DNA of 64,000 nt, taken from Weissella koreensis KACC 15510 (GTDB lineage Bacteria > Bacillota > Bacilli > Lactobacillales > Lactobacillaceae). The DNA lies in contig NC_015759.1 in the NCBI RefSeq assembly GCF_000219805.1, positions 930,001 through 994,000 of the forward strand, in the 5' to 3' direction. The notes beneath the pieces were generated by a model that saw nothing but the letters and a program-made list of their open reading frames with translations, made no database searches and had not been told where the DNA came from. Position numbers and translations under genes: made by a program. Shown here in pieces: positions 56,779-64,000 of this stretch; the stretch's first letter is position 1; every line of letters starts with the position of its first letter.

Positions 56779-56848
56779 TTAAATCGCTTTCATTGACTTT
56801 TATAGGATTTGTTTTGTACAATATAAAAGGTTATTGAAAACGCATACA
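56779..56848 (+). promoter_or_regulatory. glcK promoter with two cre-like sites
   Basis: Promoter TTGACT (56793-56798), 18-base spacer, TACAAT (56817-56822). TTAAATCGCTTTCA (56779-56792, 13 of 14 cre matches) ends directly at the -35 box. TGAAAACGCATACA (56835-56848, 13 of 14) lies just after the transcription start. Upstream and roadblock positions could allow both activation and repression by CcpA. Confidence 0.65.
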
Positions 56849-56876
56849 TTGAAATCTTGCGGGGGAGTATTTTAAG

Positions 56877-57842
56877 ATGCAAAAAGATAAATTAATTGGT
56901 GTTGATTTAGGTGGTACAACGATCAAGTTTGCGATTATGACTGCGGATGGTGAAATTCAGCAAAAATGGTCGATTCGTACCAACGTTTTAGATGATGGAG
57001 AACATATCGTACCTGATATTGTTGAATCAATTAATCATCATCTTGATCTATATGAATTACCAAAAGAACGTATTATTGGAATTGGAATGGGAACTCCAGG
57101 TACGGTTGATTATCAAAAGGGAACAGTCCGATCAGCTTATAATCTAAATTGGCAAGAGACGCCAGTTCAAGTTAAAGCTGAAATTGAACAAGGAACTGGC
57201 TTACCTTTGACAATTGATAATGATGCTAATGCAGCTGCTTTGGGAGAACAATGGCGTGGTGCCGGTGAAAATGCACAAGAAGTGGTCTTCATTACATTAG
57301 GAACTGGTGTTGGCGGTGGAATTATCAATGATGGTCACTTGATGCATGGAGCTTATGGAACAGCTGGTGAAGTAGGTCATATTGTTGTTAAACCTGATGG
57401 ATACCTATGTACATGTGGAAACCATGGTTGTTTGGAACAATATGCTTCAGCAACGGGGGTTGTTCACCTTGCTCAAGACTTGGCAGAAGCATATGCTGGA
57501 AAATCAGAACTAAAAGCGATGATTGATGATGGAGCTGAGGTGACATCTAAAATTGTTTTTGATTTAGCTAAAAATGATGATTATTTGGCAAATGAGGTGG
57601 TTGATCAAGTTGCATTCTATCTTGGATATGCCTCAGCTAATTTGGCTAATACTTTAAATCCATCAGCTATCGTTATTGGTGGCGGAGTTTCAGCAGCTGG
57701 ACCTTTCTTATTAGAACGGGTGAAAACTAACTTTATGAAATTTGCATTCCAACCAGTACGTGAAAATACTGACATTAAATTGGCAGTTTTAGGAAATGAT
57801 GCTGGAGTTTATGGAGCTGGTTTGTTATCTAAACAAGCATAA
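56877..57842 (+). CDS. glcK: ROK-family glucokinase
   Basis: 321 residues. ATP-binding LIGVDLGGTTIKFAIMT, sugar-binding NDANAAALGEQWRGAG, and the ROK zinc motif CTCGNHGCLE (after GEVGHIVV). It phosphorylates glucose to glucose 6-phosphate in the cytoplasm. ATG follows GGGGGAGTATTTTAAG. Located after yqgQ, as in Bacillus and lactobacilli. Confidence 0.95.
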   Translation: MQKDKLIGVDLGGTTIKFAIMTADGEIQQKWSIRTNVLDDGEHIVPDIVESINHHLDLYELPKERIIGIGMGTPGTVDYQKGTVRSAYNLNWQETPVQVKAEIEQGTGLPLTIDNDANAAALGEQWRGAGENAQEVVFITLGTGVGGGIINDGHLMHGAYGTAGEVGHIVVKPDGYLCTCGNHGCLEQYASATGVVHLAQDLAEAYAGKSELKAMIDDGAEVTSKIVFDLAKNDDYLANEVVDQVAFYLGYASANLANTLNPSAIVIGGGVSAAGPFLLERVKTNFMKFAFQPVRENTDIKLAVLGNDAGVYGAGLLSKQA

Positions 57843-57858
57843 TCAAGCTGAAATAAAT

Positions 57859-57896
57859 AAAGATTTACTCAACTTTTTTGGGGAAATCTTTTTTTG
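57859..57896 (+). terminator. Terminator after glcK
   Basis: AAAGATTT (57859-57866) pairs with AAATCTTT (57884-57891), followed by TTTT. Confidence 0.7.
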
Positions 57897-58125
57897 GTAA
57901 TGTAGCGTTATACTTTTGTTATAAAAATGTAAATATTAAATTTCTTTTAAAATGGTAAAGAAAGCTAAAAGATGTTAAAATTTACTTAATGTAAGAATAT
58001 GAAATTTTTAACAGTTGAATGAATCCCTATTTAAAGGGAATTAAACCAATAGCTAGATAATTAAAGCGTTTCTGTAATTGAAAATAAATGAGAATATGCG
58101 ATAATATTTGTTATAGTTATCAATA

Positions 58126-58177
58126 CTGTCAAAATTATTTTTTACATTAGTTGCTAACTGTCAGAATTTATTTACAA
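58126..58177 (+). repeat. Imperfect direct repeat upstream of the LysM-NlpC/P60 gene
   Basis: CTGTCAAAATTATTTTTTAC (58126-58145) and CTGTCAGAATTTATTTACAA (58158-58177) share most bases and start 32 bases apart, about three helical turns. The 57897-58247 gap is otherwise A/T-rich. It may be a binding site for a cell-wall response regulator, but no WalR consensus (TGTWAH-N5-TGTWAH) fits well. Confidence 0.4.
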
Positions 58178-58247
58178 AACAATATTAGTAAGTAATCCTA
58201 TAGTAATTAAGGATTACCTCAACAAATATACTCGAAGGGGTACAAAA

Positions 58248-59828
58248 ATGTCGAATTTAGAAAATATAAAACTGTCAAATACTGGTAAAATGATCGTTGC
58301 TGCAGCAGCAGTAACGGCTGGGGCATTGGTACAAATTAATCAAAATGATCAAATGGTTAACGCTGATGATACGAAAGCAGCGGTTCAAAATCTTGGACAA
58401 TCAACTAATACATATAAAATTCAATCAGGTGATACTTTAACTAAAATCGCTAAAGCTAATGATGTATCTTTAGATGATTTGGTAAAGTTTAATGGTATAT
58501 CTGATAAGAATATGATTATTGTTGGTGAAACTCTACAATTATCAGCCAACAATACTGATGCTAAAACATCAGAAGCTAATACTACCAGTGATGCTTACAC
58601 CGCTGTTGATGGGACTAAGATCACTGACTTACAATACAATGTCAATGCTGATTCTGATAATGATAACTTCATGACTGTTTCAGAATATAATGCATGGGTT
58701 AATGGTGGACGTCACGAAGCTGAAGCAGCTTCAGAAGCTACAACTGAAGATGCTGTATCATCAGAAGCTACAACTGACACAGCTGCAACAAGCGATGCTG
58801 ATGCAGCTGTTGACGGAACTAAAGTTGCTGACTTACAATACAACGTCAATGCTGATTCTGATAACGATGGCTTCATGACTGTTTCAGAATATAACGCATG
58901 GGTTAATGGCGGACGTCACGAAGCTGAAGCAGCTTCAGAAGCTACAACTGAAGATGCTAAGTCAACAGAAACTACTGCATCATCAGAAGCTACAACTGAC
59001 ACAGCTGCAACAAGCGATGCCAATGCAGCTGTTGACGGAACTAAAGTTGCTGACTTACAATACAACGTCAATGCTGATTCTGATAACGATGGCTTCATGA
59101 CTGTTTCAGAATATAACGCATGGGTTAATGGCGGACGTCACGAAGCTGAAGCAGCTTCAGAAGCTACAACTGACAATGCTAAGTCAACAGAGACAGCTGC
59201 ATCATCAGCTACAGCTGACACAGCTGCAACAAGCGATGCTAACACAGCCGTTGATGGAACTAAAGTTGCTGATTTACAATATAATGCCAATGCTGATTCT
59301 GACAATGACGGCTTCATGAATGTCTCAGAATATAATGCATGGGTTAATGGTGGACGTCACGAAGCTGAAGCTGCACCTAAGGCTGCTACAACAACTGACA
59401 GTACTAAGTCAACAGAAGCTGCTGCTCCAGCAGCTACAGAGACTGCAACTACTAACAACAGCCAAAATCAAGGTTCTTGGTATGATGTAGCAATGTCATT
59501 GACAGGAATTCCTTATGTTTGGGGCGGACACACACCAGCAACTGGATTAGATTGTTCAGGATTTACTGCTTGGGTTTATAACCACTCAGGAATGACTTCT
59601 AACTTCCCAGCCTATACTGTGGCACAAGAAAGTGCAACAACTAGCATTTCTGTTTCTGCAGCTCAACCAGGAGACCTTTTGTTCTGGGGAACACCAGGAG
59701 CAACTTACCACGTAGGAATTTATCTTGGAAATAACCAATTTATTGCTGCACCACAACCAGGAGATGTTGTGCGTGTACAAACTCTTACAGCTTCATGGAT
59801 GCCAAGCTTTGCTGGAACTTTACGTTAA
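58248..59828 (+). CDS. Secreted LysM / EF-hand-like repeat / NlpC-P60 peptidoglycan hydrolase
   Basis: 526 residues. Signal peptide-like start (~1-39, AAAAVTAGALVQI core, cleavage likely after MVNA), LysM (~55-98, YKIQSGDTLTKIAKANDV), four tandem units (~119-390) and a C-terminal NlpC/P60 peptidase (~408-526) with C436 (LDCSGF) and H488 (YHVGIY). Each unit holds DSDNDGFMTVSE, a full EF-hand loop (D-x-D-x-D-G-x5-E): D135-E146 (with N for G), D203-E214, D277-E288, D350-E361. Ala/Thr/Glu-rich linkers separate them. It probably hydrolyses muropeptides at the cell surface, with calcium control or structure possible. ATG follows GAAGGGGTACAA. Confidence 0.9.
   Translation: MSNLENIKLSNTGKMIVAAAAVTAGALVQINQNDQMVNADDTKAAVQNLGQSTNTYKIQSGDTLTKIAKANDVSLDDLVKFNGISDKNMIIVGETLQLSANNTDAKTSEANTTSDAYTAVDGTKITDLQYNVNADSDNDNFMTVSEYNAWVNGGRHEAEAASEATTEDAVSSEATTDTAATSDADAAVDGTKVADLQYNVNADSDNDGFMTVSEYNAWVNGGRHEAEAASEATTEDAKSTETTASSEATTDTAATSDANAAVDGTKVADLQYNVNADSDNDGFMTVSEYNAWVNGGRHEAEAASEATTDNAKSTETAASSATADTAATSDANTAVDGTKVADLQYNANADSDNDGFMNVSEYNAWVNGGRHEAEAAPKAATTTDSTKSTEAAAPAATETATTNNSQNQGSWYDVAMSLTGIPYVWGGHTPATGLDCSGFTAWVYNHSGMTSNFPAYTVAQESATTSISVSAAQPGDLLFWGTPGATYHVGIYLGNNQFIAAPQPGDVVRVQTLTASWMPSFAGTLR
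58602..59420 (+). repeat. Four tandem ~204-222-base coding repeats with EF-hand-like loops
   Basis: Units begin at 58602, 58806, 59028 and 59247, each starting with GCTGTTGA-type codons for AVDGTKVADLQYN. Units 2 and 3 are nearly identical in DNA over the calcium-loop part; unit 1 and unit 4 are more diverged (D to N at loop position 6 in unit 1, T to N in unit 4). Linkers differ in length (68, 74, 73 residues), consistent with expansion and drift. Confidence 0.9.
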
Positions 59829-59841
59829 TATAAAATAAAAA

Positions 59842-59877
59842 AACTCGTGACTTTTTAATGGTCATGGGTTTTTATTT
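59842..59877 (+). terminator. Terminator after the NlpC/P60 gene
   Basis: AAACTCGTGAC pairs with GTCATGGGTTT (wobbles), followed by TTTATTTT. Confidence 0.65.
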
Positions 59878-59905
59878 TAAGTAAAAATAGAGTAAGGAGA
59901 GTAAA

Positions 59906-60415
59906 ATGCCATATAGAGATTCATATGTTGCGCAAATACGAAAATATATTGGTCATGATTTTAAATTGGTAATGCCAACAATTGATGTTGTTATTGAGAA
60001 GTCCGGCAAATTGATGTTAATTTATAATCGTGATTTTAATGGCTGGTCATTTCCTGGTGGTTATGTAGAACCTGAGATGTCCTGGGCTGAGAATGCCAGC
60101 CGTGAAGCTCAAGAAGAATCGGGGTTGATGGTTGATCCGGATGATCTTAAGCTGATTGGATCAGTTTCTGGTGAAAATTATCGAGCTAAATATGCAAATG
60201 GGGATGAAACTCAACTTTTTACTAACGTTTTTTTTACTTCCGTTGTACAGCATGAATTAATGGAGATCGATCAAACAGAAATTGATGCTAAAAAATGGAT
60301 GACCCTTGCTGAAATTGAAGAAGTCAATTTAACATTTGCTGGCCAGGCTGTTTACGATGTTTACAAAAAGCACCTAGCGACAGGTCAAACACAGATAATT
60401 ACCAAAAATGACTAG
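59906..60415 (+). CDS. NUDIX hydrolase
   Basis: 169 residues. The Nudix segment is GGYVEPEMSWAENASREAQE followed by ESGL: the metal-binding REAQEESG is intact, but the first Glu of the consensus GX5E is replaced by Met. It hydrolyses a nucleoside diphosphate derivative; the substrate is unknown. ATG follows AAGGAGAGTAAA. It is between the NlpC/P60 gene and the rhodanese gene, where lactobacilli often lack an extra gene. Confidence 0.85.
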   Translation: MPYRDSYVAQIRKYIGHDFKLVMPTIDVVIEKSGKLMLIYNRDFNGWSFPGGYVEPEMSWAENASREAQEESGLMVDPDDLKLIGSVSGENYRAKYANGDETQLFTNVFFTSVVQHELMEIDQTEIDAKKWMTLAEIEEVNLTFAGQAVYDVYKKHLATGQTQIITKND

Positions 60416-60491
60416 TTTAATTAGATTATGTTAACTTTTTTATGCTAAAATTAATAGTATAAATTTATCAGAAATCTAGAGGGAATTTTTT

Positions 60492-60872
60492 ATGTGGTAT
60501 ACCATAATTGCAATTATCGTCATTTACTTAGTTTTGACTTTTGGGCTGCGTTACTGGACGGCCTTTTCTTTGAAGCGAAAAGCAACCGTATTGGAAAGTG
60601 AAGAATTTGAGCAACAAAGTCGAAATGGTCAAATCATTGATTTGAGAGATGCAGCTGACTTTAAAAGTAAGCATGTTTTGGGTGCACGAAATATTCCAAT
60701 GCAATATTTGATGCAAAACACTTCAGCAATTCGTCGGGATAAGCCAGTGTATTTTGTTGATGCCGACAACCAAGCTGCTGGAAGAGTTGCAGGAAAGTTA
60801 AAAAAAGAAGGTTATACTGATATTGTGGTCCTTAAAGGGGGCATGTCAAAGTATACTGGTAAAACTAAATAA
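60492..60872 (+). CDS. Membrane-anchored rhodanese-fold protein without catalytic Cys
   Basis: 126 residues. One N-terminal membrane helix (~2-22), then a rhodanese domain: IIDLRDAADFKSKHVLGARN is the first CDC25-like motif. At the catalytic loop the sequence reads KPVYFVDADNQAAGRVA, so D90 occupies the position of the expected Cys. It cannot transfer sulfur in the usual way; a binding role is plausible. This type (YqhL-like) is found downstream of glcK in lactobacilli; two genes intervene here. Confidence 0.85.
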   Translation: MWYTIIAIIVIYLVLTFGLRYWTAFSLKRKATVLESEEFEQQSRNGQIIDLRDAADFKSKHVLGARNIPMQYLMQNTSAIRRDKPVYFVDADNQAAGRVAGKLKKEGYTDIVVLKGGMSKYTGKTK

Positions 60873-60880
60873 AAAAATGA

Positions 60881-60910
60881 GAGGCTAGGACAAATCTGTC
60901 CTGGCCTCTC
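60881..60910 (-). terminator. Terminator for the minus-strand DUF3042 gene
   Basis: GAGAGGC (60889-60895) pairs with GCCTCTC (60904-60910), with an inner AGGACA/TGTCCT helix. The A-run at 60881-60887 gives a T-run only on the minus strand; on the plus strand no T-tract follows, so the main direction is minus. Confidence 0.7.
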
Positions 60911-60947
60911 TATGTGTATTAGGAATAATTGTTCTATCCCCTATTTA

Positions 60948-61127
60948 TTAACGGGCAGTATGTGAATTTCCGGCCTTGCGAGCTCCGCGAATTTCAGTAG
61001 CTTCGAATTGAGCTTCTTCTTTTTCGATGGGTTCGATTGCAATTTTATGATAAACCTTAGCGACTCCGGCTAGACTGGCAATGGTTCCAACAACTCCTGT
61101 TAACATTCCTAAACCAAATTTTTTCAT
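60948..61127 (-). CDS. DUF3042 family small membrane protein
   Basis: 59 residues. MKKFGLGMLTGVVGTIASLA has one membrane helix and a charged tail (IEPIEKEEAQFEATEIRGARK), which is the DUF3042 pattern in Lactobacillales. The start at 61127 (ATG on minus) follows GAGGTG by 6 bases; the longer frame begins with GTG within this site. Opposite strand to both neighbours. Function unknown. Confidence 0.88.
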   Translation of the reverse strand: MKKFGLGMLTGVVGTIASLAGVAKVYHKIAIEPIEKEEAQFEATEIRGARKAGNSHTAR

Positions 61128-61211
61128 AATAAACACCTCATATTCTTTTAATACTTATATTTTATCACGAAACTACTTAAGATATGTCTAAAAGCTGTGA
61201 AAGGAAATAAA

Positions 61212-62135
61212 ATGCAAAAAATAATTGTGATTGCTGGACCCACGGCAGTCGGAAAAACAGATTTATCACTTCAACTGGCTAAAAAATTTGATGGGGAGAT
61301 TATTTCTGGTGATTCGATGCAAATTTATCGATACCTTGATATAGGGACGGCTAAGGCTACAAAAGCTGAACAGGATCAAGTCCCCCATCACTTGATTGAT
61401 CTATTAGAACCAACTGAAAATTTTTCAGTGGCTCAGTTTGTAAGGAAGGCGCAAGAGAATATTCATGAAATAGCAAGCCGAGGTAAAATTCCTATTATTG
61501 TAGGTGGGACTGGTTTTTATCTCCAAGCATTATTAGGGGATCGTCCTTTGGCACCAGTCGATGATGTTCAAATCGAACCGGATTTTATTACAGCTTGGGA
61601 GCAACAAGTTTCAAAATTTGGTGAAAATCCATTACGTGAAGCTTTGGCCAAGGTTGATTTAGTGAGTGCAGAGCGTATTTTACCAGGTCAAATTCGGCGT
61701 ATGATTCGAGCCTTAGCGATTAGTCAAACTAAGGGCCAACCATTTTCTAGCTTACAGCCGCAACCTAAAAGGCAATATGATGCTTATATCATTGGCTTAG
61801 ATACTGATCGTCAAGTTTTGTATGATCGAATTAATCAGCGCGTTGATCACATGTTAACTTTAGGCTTAATGGATGAAGTTGCTATGGTTTCTGAATTACC
61901 AGATGCAGCGACGGCTAAAAAAGCAATTGGGTATAAGGAATTATTTCCTGTTTTGGATCAGTCTGAAACATTAGAACAAGGTGTGGCGGAGTTAAAACAA
62001 GCCTCAAGGCGTTATGCAAAAAGGCAATTAACGTGGTTTAGGAATCAATTTAATGATATTAATTGGTATGATTTGGTAAAAAATCCAGCCCAACTTGATG
62101 AAATTGAAACTGATATTCAGAATTTCATGGCATAA
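61212..62135 (+). CDS. miaA: tRNA dimethylallyltransferase
   Basis: 307 residues. Walker A GPTAVGKTDLSLQLAKKFDG, GDSMQIYRYLDIGTAK and VGGTGFYLQALL are the typical MiaA segments. It adds a dimethylallyl group to A37 of tRNAs that read codons beginning with U. ATG 61212 is 6 bases from AAGGAAA; the longer GTG start at 61197 lies upstream of it. It is followed by glnR-glnA, a frequent order in Lactobacillales. Confidence 0.94.
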   Translation: MQKIIVIAGPTAVGKTDLSLQLAKKFDGEIISGDSMQIYRYLDIGTAKATKAEQDQVPHHLIDLLEPTENFSVAQFVRKAQENIHEIASRGKIPIIVGGTGFYLQALLGDRPLAPVDDVQIEPDFITAWEQQVSKFGENPLREALAKVDLVSAERILPGQIRRMIRALAISQTKGQPFSSLQPQPKRQYDAYIIGLDTDRQVLYDRINQRVDHMLTLGLMDEVAMVSELPDAATAKKAIGYKELFPVLDQSETLEQGVAELKQASRRYAKRQLTWFRNQFNDINWYDLVKNPAQLDEIETDIQNFMA

Positions 62136-62211
62136 AAGCTAACATCAAATTCCTTAAATTTGACTAAAATGACTATAATATAGCTTATTGAAGGAGTAAA
62201 GGAGAATAAAA

Positions 62212-62565
62212 ATGACACGAACACGGCAGTTAAGGCAAGATTTAGCAATTCTACCGATGGGGGTAGTTTCGCAATTAACTGGATTAAGTGCGCGACAAAT
62301 CCGTTACTATGATCAGCAAAATTTAATTAATCCGGAGCGTGGATCTGGTAAACAACGTCGTTATTCGTTGAATCAGATTGAACGATTAATGGAAATTGCG
62401 GATTATTTAGATGCTGGTTATTCAATTGCTGATATTCACGCTGTTGATCAAAAGAAGCAAAAAAAAGCTGCTACTCTCGATCAAGATGCAGTTCGTCGGT
62501 CATTACAAGCCGAATTTATTCAAATTGGTCGTTTTGGAACAAGCCAAAGAAGGGATATATCATGA
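62212..62565 (+). CDS. glnR: Nitrogen regulator GlnR (MerR family)
   Basis: 117 residues. MerR-type winged helix: [22 protein letters not shown] and the wing [20 protein letters not shown]. The tail is short, ending [11 protein letters not shown]. GlnR represses glnRA and nitrogen genes when feedback-inhibited glutamine synthetase is abundant. The stop overlaps glnA start (ATGA at 62562). ATG follows GGAGAATAAAA. I did not find a clear GlnR box (TGTNA-N7-TNACA) in the promoter region, so operator position is open. Confidence 0.92.
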   Translation: MTRTRQLRQDLAILPMGVVSQLTGLSARQIRYYDQQNLINPERGSGKQRRYSLNQIERLMEIADYLDAGYSIADIHAVDQKKQKKAATLDQDAVRRSLQAEFIQIGRFGTSQRRDIS

Positions 62566-63908
62566 CAAAACATAAGTATTCAAAGAATGAAATTAAAGAG
62601 ATTATTGCAAAAGAAAATGTACAATTTTTGCGGCTTCAATTTACGGACGTTTTTGGAACCATTAAAAATGTCGAGGTACCAGTATCACAGGTGGATAAAG
62701 TACTGAATAATAAGATGATGTTTGATGGTTCATCTATTGATGGTTTTGTTCGAATTGAAGAGTCTGATATGTATTTGTATCCTGACCTAGATACCTTCAT
62801 GATTTTTCCTTGGGCAACCGATGAAAACGGGGGTAAAGTTGCTCGTTTAATCGCAGATATTTATACAGTTGATCATCAACTTTTCGCGGGAGATCCACGT
62901 AGTAATTTGAAGCGTGTCTTGAAAGATATGCAAAAACGAGGATTTAAAGAATTCAATTTGGGTACTGAGCCAGAATTTTTCTTATTTAAAATGGATGAAA
63001 ATGGTGAGCCAACCATGAAATTAAATGATCATGGGGGGTATTTTGATTTGGCTCCATTGGATTTGGGTGAAAATACTCGACGTGAGATTGTTTTGGAAAT
63101 GGAAAAGATGGGCTTTGAAGTTGAAGCAGCGCATCATGAAGTCGCTCCTGGACAACATGAAGTTGACTTTAAATATTCAGATGCTTTAGATGCGGCTGAC
63201 AACATTCAAACTTTTAAGATTATTGTTAAAACGATTGCACGTAAACATGGTTTATATGCAACTTTCTTGCCTAAACCGGTAACAGGCATTAACGGGAATG
63301 GAATGCATGTTAATATGTCGCTTTTCAATGAAAATGGTAACATTTTTTATAATGAAAGTGATGAATTACAATTATCAGAAGAAGCTTATCAATTCATGGG
63401 CGGAATTTTGGAACATGCAGCCTCATTTACGGCTATTACAAATCCAACAGTAAACTCATATAAGCGTTTGACACCTGGTTTTGAGGCTCCTGTTTATGTA
63501 GCTTGGTCGGCTTCTAATCGTTCGCCAATGGTTCGAATTCCAGCAGCGCGTGGAAATTCAACCCGTTTAGAGTTGCGTTCAGTTGATCCGACTGCCAATC
63601 CGTACACTGCGTTTGCAGCTATTTTAACTGCTGGTTTAGATGGACTTGATCGCGAATTAACACCAAATCATGCGGTGGATCAAAATATTTATCTAATGGA
63701 TGAAAACGAGCGGAAAAGGGCAGGAATTACTAATTTGCCAGATACACTATTGGCAGCATTAGATCAATTCGAAGAAGACGAAACCATGGTAGATGCTTTG
63801 GGAAAAAATATGGCTAATACTTTTGTTGCTGCTAAACGAGTTGAATATGCTTCATATCGGCAACATGTGTCACAGTGGGAAATTGATACGTATATTCAAC
63901 AATATTAA
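62562..63908 (+). CDS. glnA: Glutamine synthetase, type I
   Basis: 448 residues. It condenses ammonia and glutamate with ATP. Beta-grasp N-domain ([16 protein letters not shown]), [17 protein letters not shown], the ATP-binding [10 protein letters not shown], and [30 protein letters not shown]. No adenylylation tyrosine loop is required in this GS-I-alpha type. Overlaps glnR by four bases and is translated from the same message. A terminator ends the window. Confidence 0.96.
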   Translation: MTKHKYSKNEIKEIIAKENVQFLRLQFTDVFGTIKNVEVPVSQVDKVLNNKMMFDGSSIDGFVRIEESDMYLYPDLDTFMIFPWATDENGGKVARLIADIYTVDHQLFAGDPRSNLKRVLKDMQKRGFKEFNLGTEPEFFLFKMDENGEPTMKLNDHGGYFDLAPLDLGENTRREIVLEMEKMGFEVEAAHHEVAPGQHEVDFKYSDALDAADNIQTFKIIVKTIARKHGLYATFLPKPVTGINGNGMHVNMSLFNENGNIFYNESDELQLSEEAYQFMGGILEHAASFTAITNPTVNSYKRLTPGFEAPVYVAWSASNRSPMVRIPAARGNSTRLELRSVDPTANPYTAFAAILTAGLDGLDRELTPNHAVDQNIYLMDENERKRAGITNLPDTLLAALDQFEEDETMVDALGKNMANTFVAAKRVEYASYRQHVSQWEIDTYIQQY

Positions 63909-63966
63909 TGTTAGATTAAATAAAAATTTATCAAAAGTATGATTTTAACGTGACTTTTCACGCTAG

Positions 63967-64000
63967 GCCTTGAAAGTCCAAATAACTTTCGGGCTTTTTT
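63967..64000 (+). terminator. Terminator after glnA (at window edge)
   Basis: GCCTTGAAAGT pairs with ACTTTCGGGC (minor mismatch) followed by TTTTTT at the window end. Confidence 0.75.

Noticed and set aside
58602..59420. Regular repeats that could suggest a CRISPR array
   Set aside because: The units are >200 bases, in frame within a protein, and have no short repeats with unique spacers.
62136..62211. GlnR operator upstream of glnR
   Set aside because: No sequence with the TGTNA-N7-TNACA pattern could be found; only a TATAAT box is evident.

Overview
The window is a 64-kb piece of a low-GC Gram-positive chromosome and reads as a lactic acid bacterium, most likely of the Leuconostoc/Weissella branch of the Lactobacillaceae. 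The evidence is a WhiA/YvcK/RapZ/ClpP cluster, a ClpL chaperone, a T-box ahead of pheST, Lactobacillales-type small proteins (YqgQ, DUF3042), a cysteine-free form of ribosomal protein L32, and a Ddl ligase with Phe at the position that in this branch makes D-Ala-D-Lac. The genus is an inference. No transposase, integrase, CRISPR array, rRNA operon or replication origin was seen. One tRNA (Gln, CUG) is present.

Layout. 1-3.2 kb: end of a LysR regulator, an AlkD-like DNA glycosylase, a zinc alcohol dehydrogenase and a TauE/SafE-type permease. 3.3-15.9 kb: a large xylose and alpha-xyloside locus. It has a GPH-family transporter (xylP-like), a GH31 alpha-xylosidase (xylQ/yicI-like), an AraC-type regulator, a MATE exporter, a D-xylose/H+ symporter (xylT-like), the ROK repressor XylR (minus strand), xylose isomerase XylA and xylulokinase XylB. 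Catabolite-repression (cre) sites stand ahead of xylP, xylT and xylA. A shared inverted repeat, the candidate XylR operator, stands at the xylT and xylA promoters, and a remnant of another transporter lies between xylR and xylA. Together these genes would import xylosides and xylose and deliver xylulose 5-phosphate. 16-17.4 kb: a sigma-factor-like gene that lacks a normal start codon, then two unknown small genes.

17.7-32.7 kb: uvrA, a 39-residue basic protein, a KimA-type potassium transporter, a DUF2785 protein, ddl, an mntH-usp pair behind a long structured leader, rapZ-yvcK-whiA-clpP, and small accessory proteins. 32.8-36 kb: tRNA-Gln, then an AT-rich accessory patch with an unknown membrane protein, a CzrA-type metal sensor divergent from a CadD-type transporter, and two tandem small membrane proteins.

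36-56 kb: an acetyltransferase, rpmF with a possible autoregulatory leader, clpL with a CIRCE element lying exactly on its promoter, dUTPase-like gene-radA-yacL-gltX, T-box-pheST, mltG, a YfhO-family protein, greA and a class B penicillin-binding protein. 56-64 kb: 5-formyl-THF cyclo-ligase, yqgQ, glcK flanked by two cre-like sites, a LysM-NlpC/P60 cell-wall hydrolase with four tandem EF-hand-like calcium loops, NUDIX, a rhodanese-fold protein without its cysteine, DUF3042, miaA and glnRA.

The most unusual items are the EF-hand repeat array inside the secreted peptidoglycan hydrolase, the start-less sigma-like gene, the structured leader before mntH-usp, and the competing hairpins over the rpmF ribosome-binding site.
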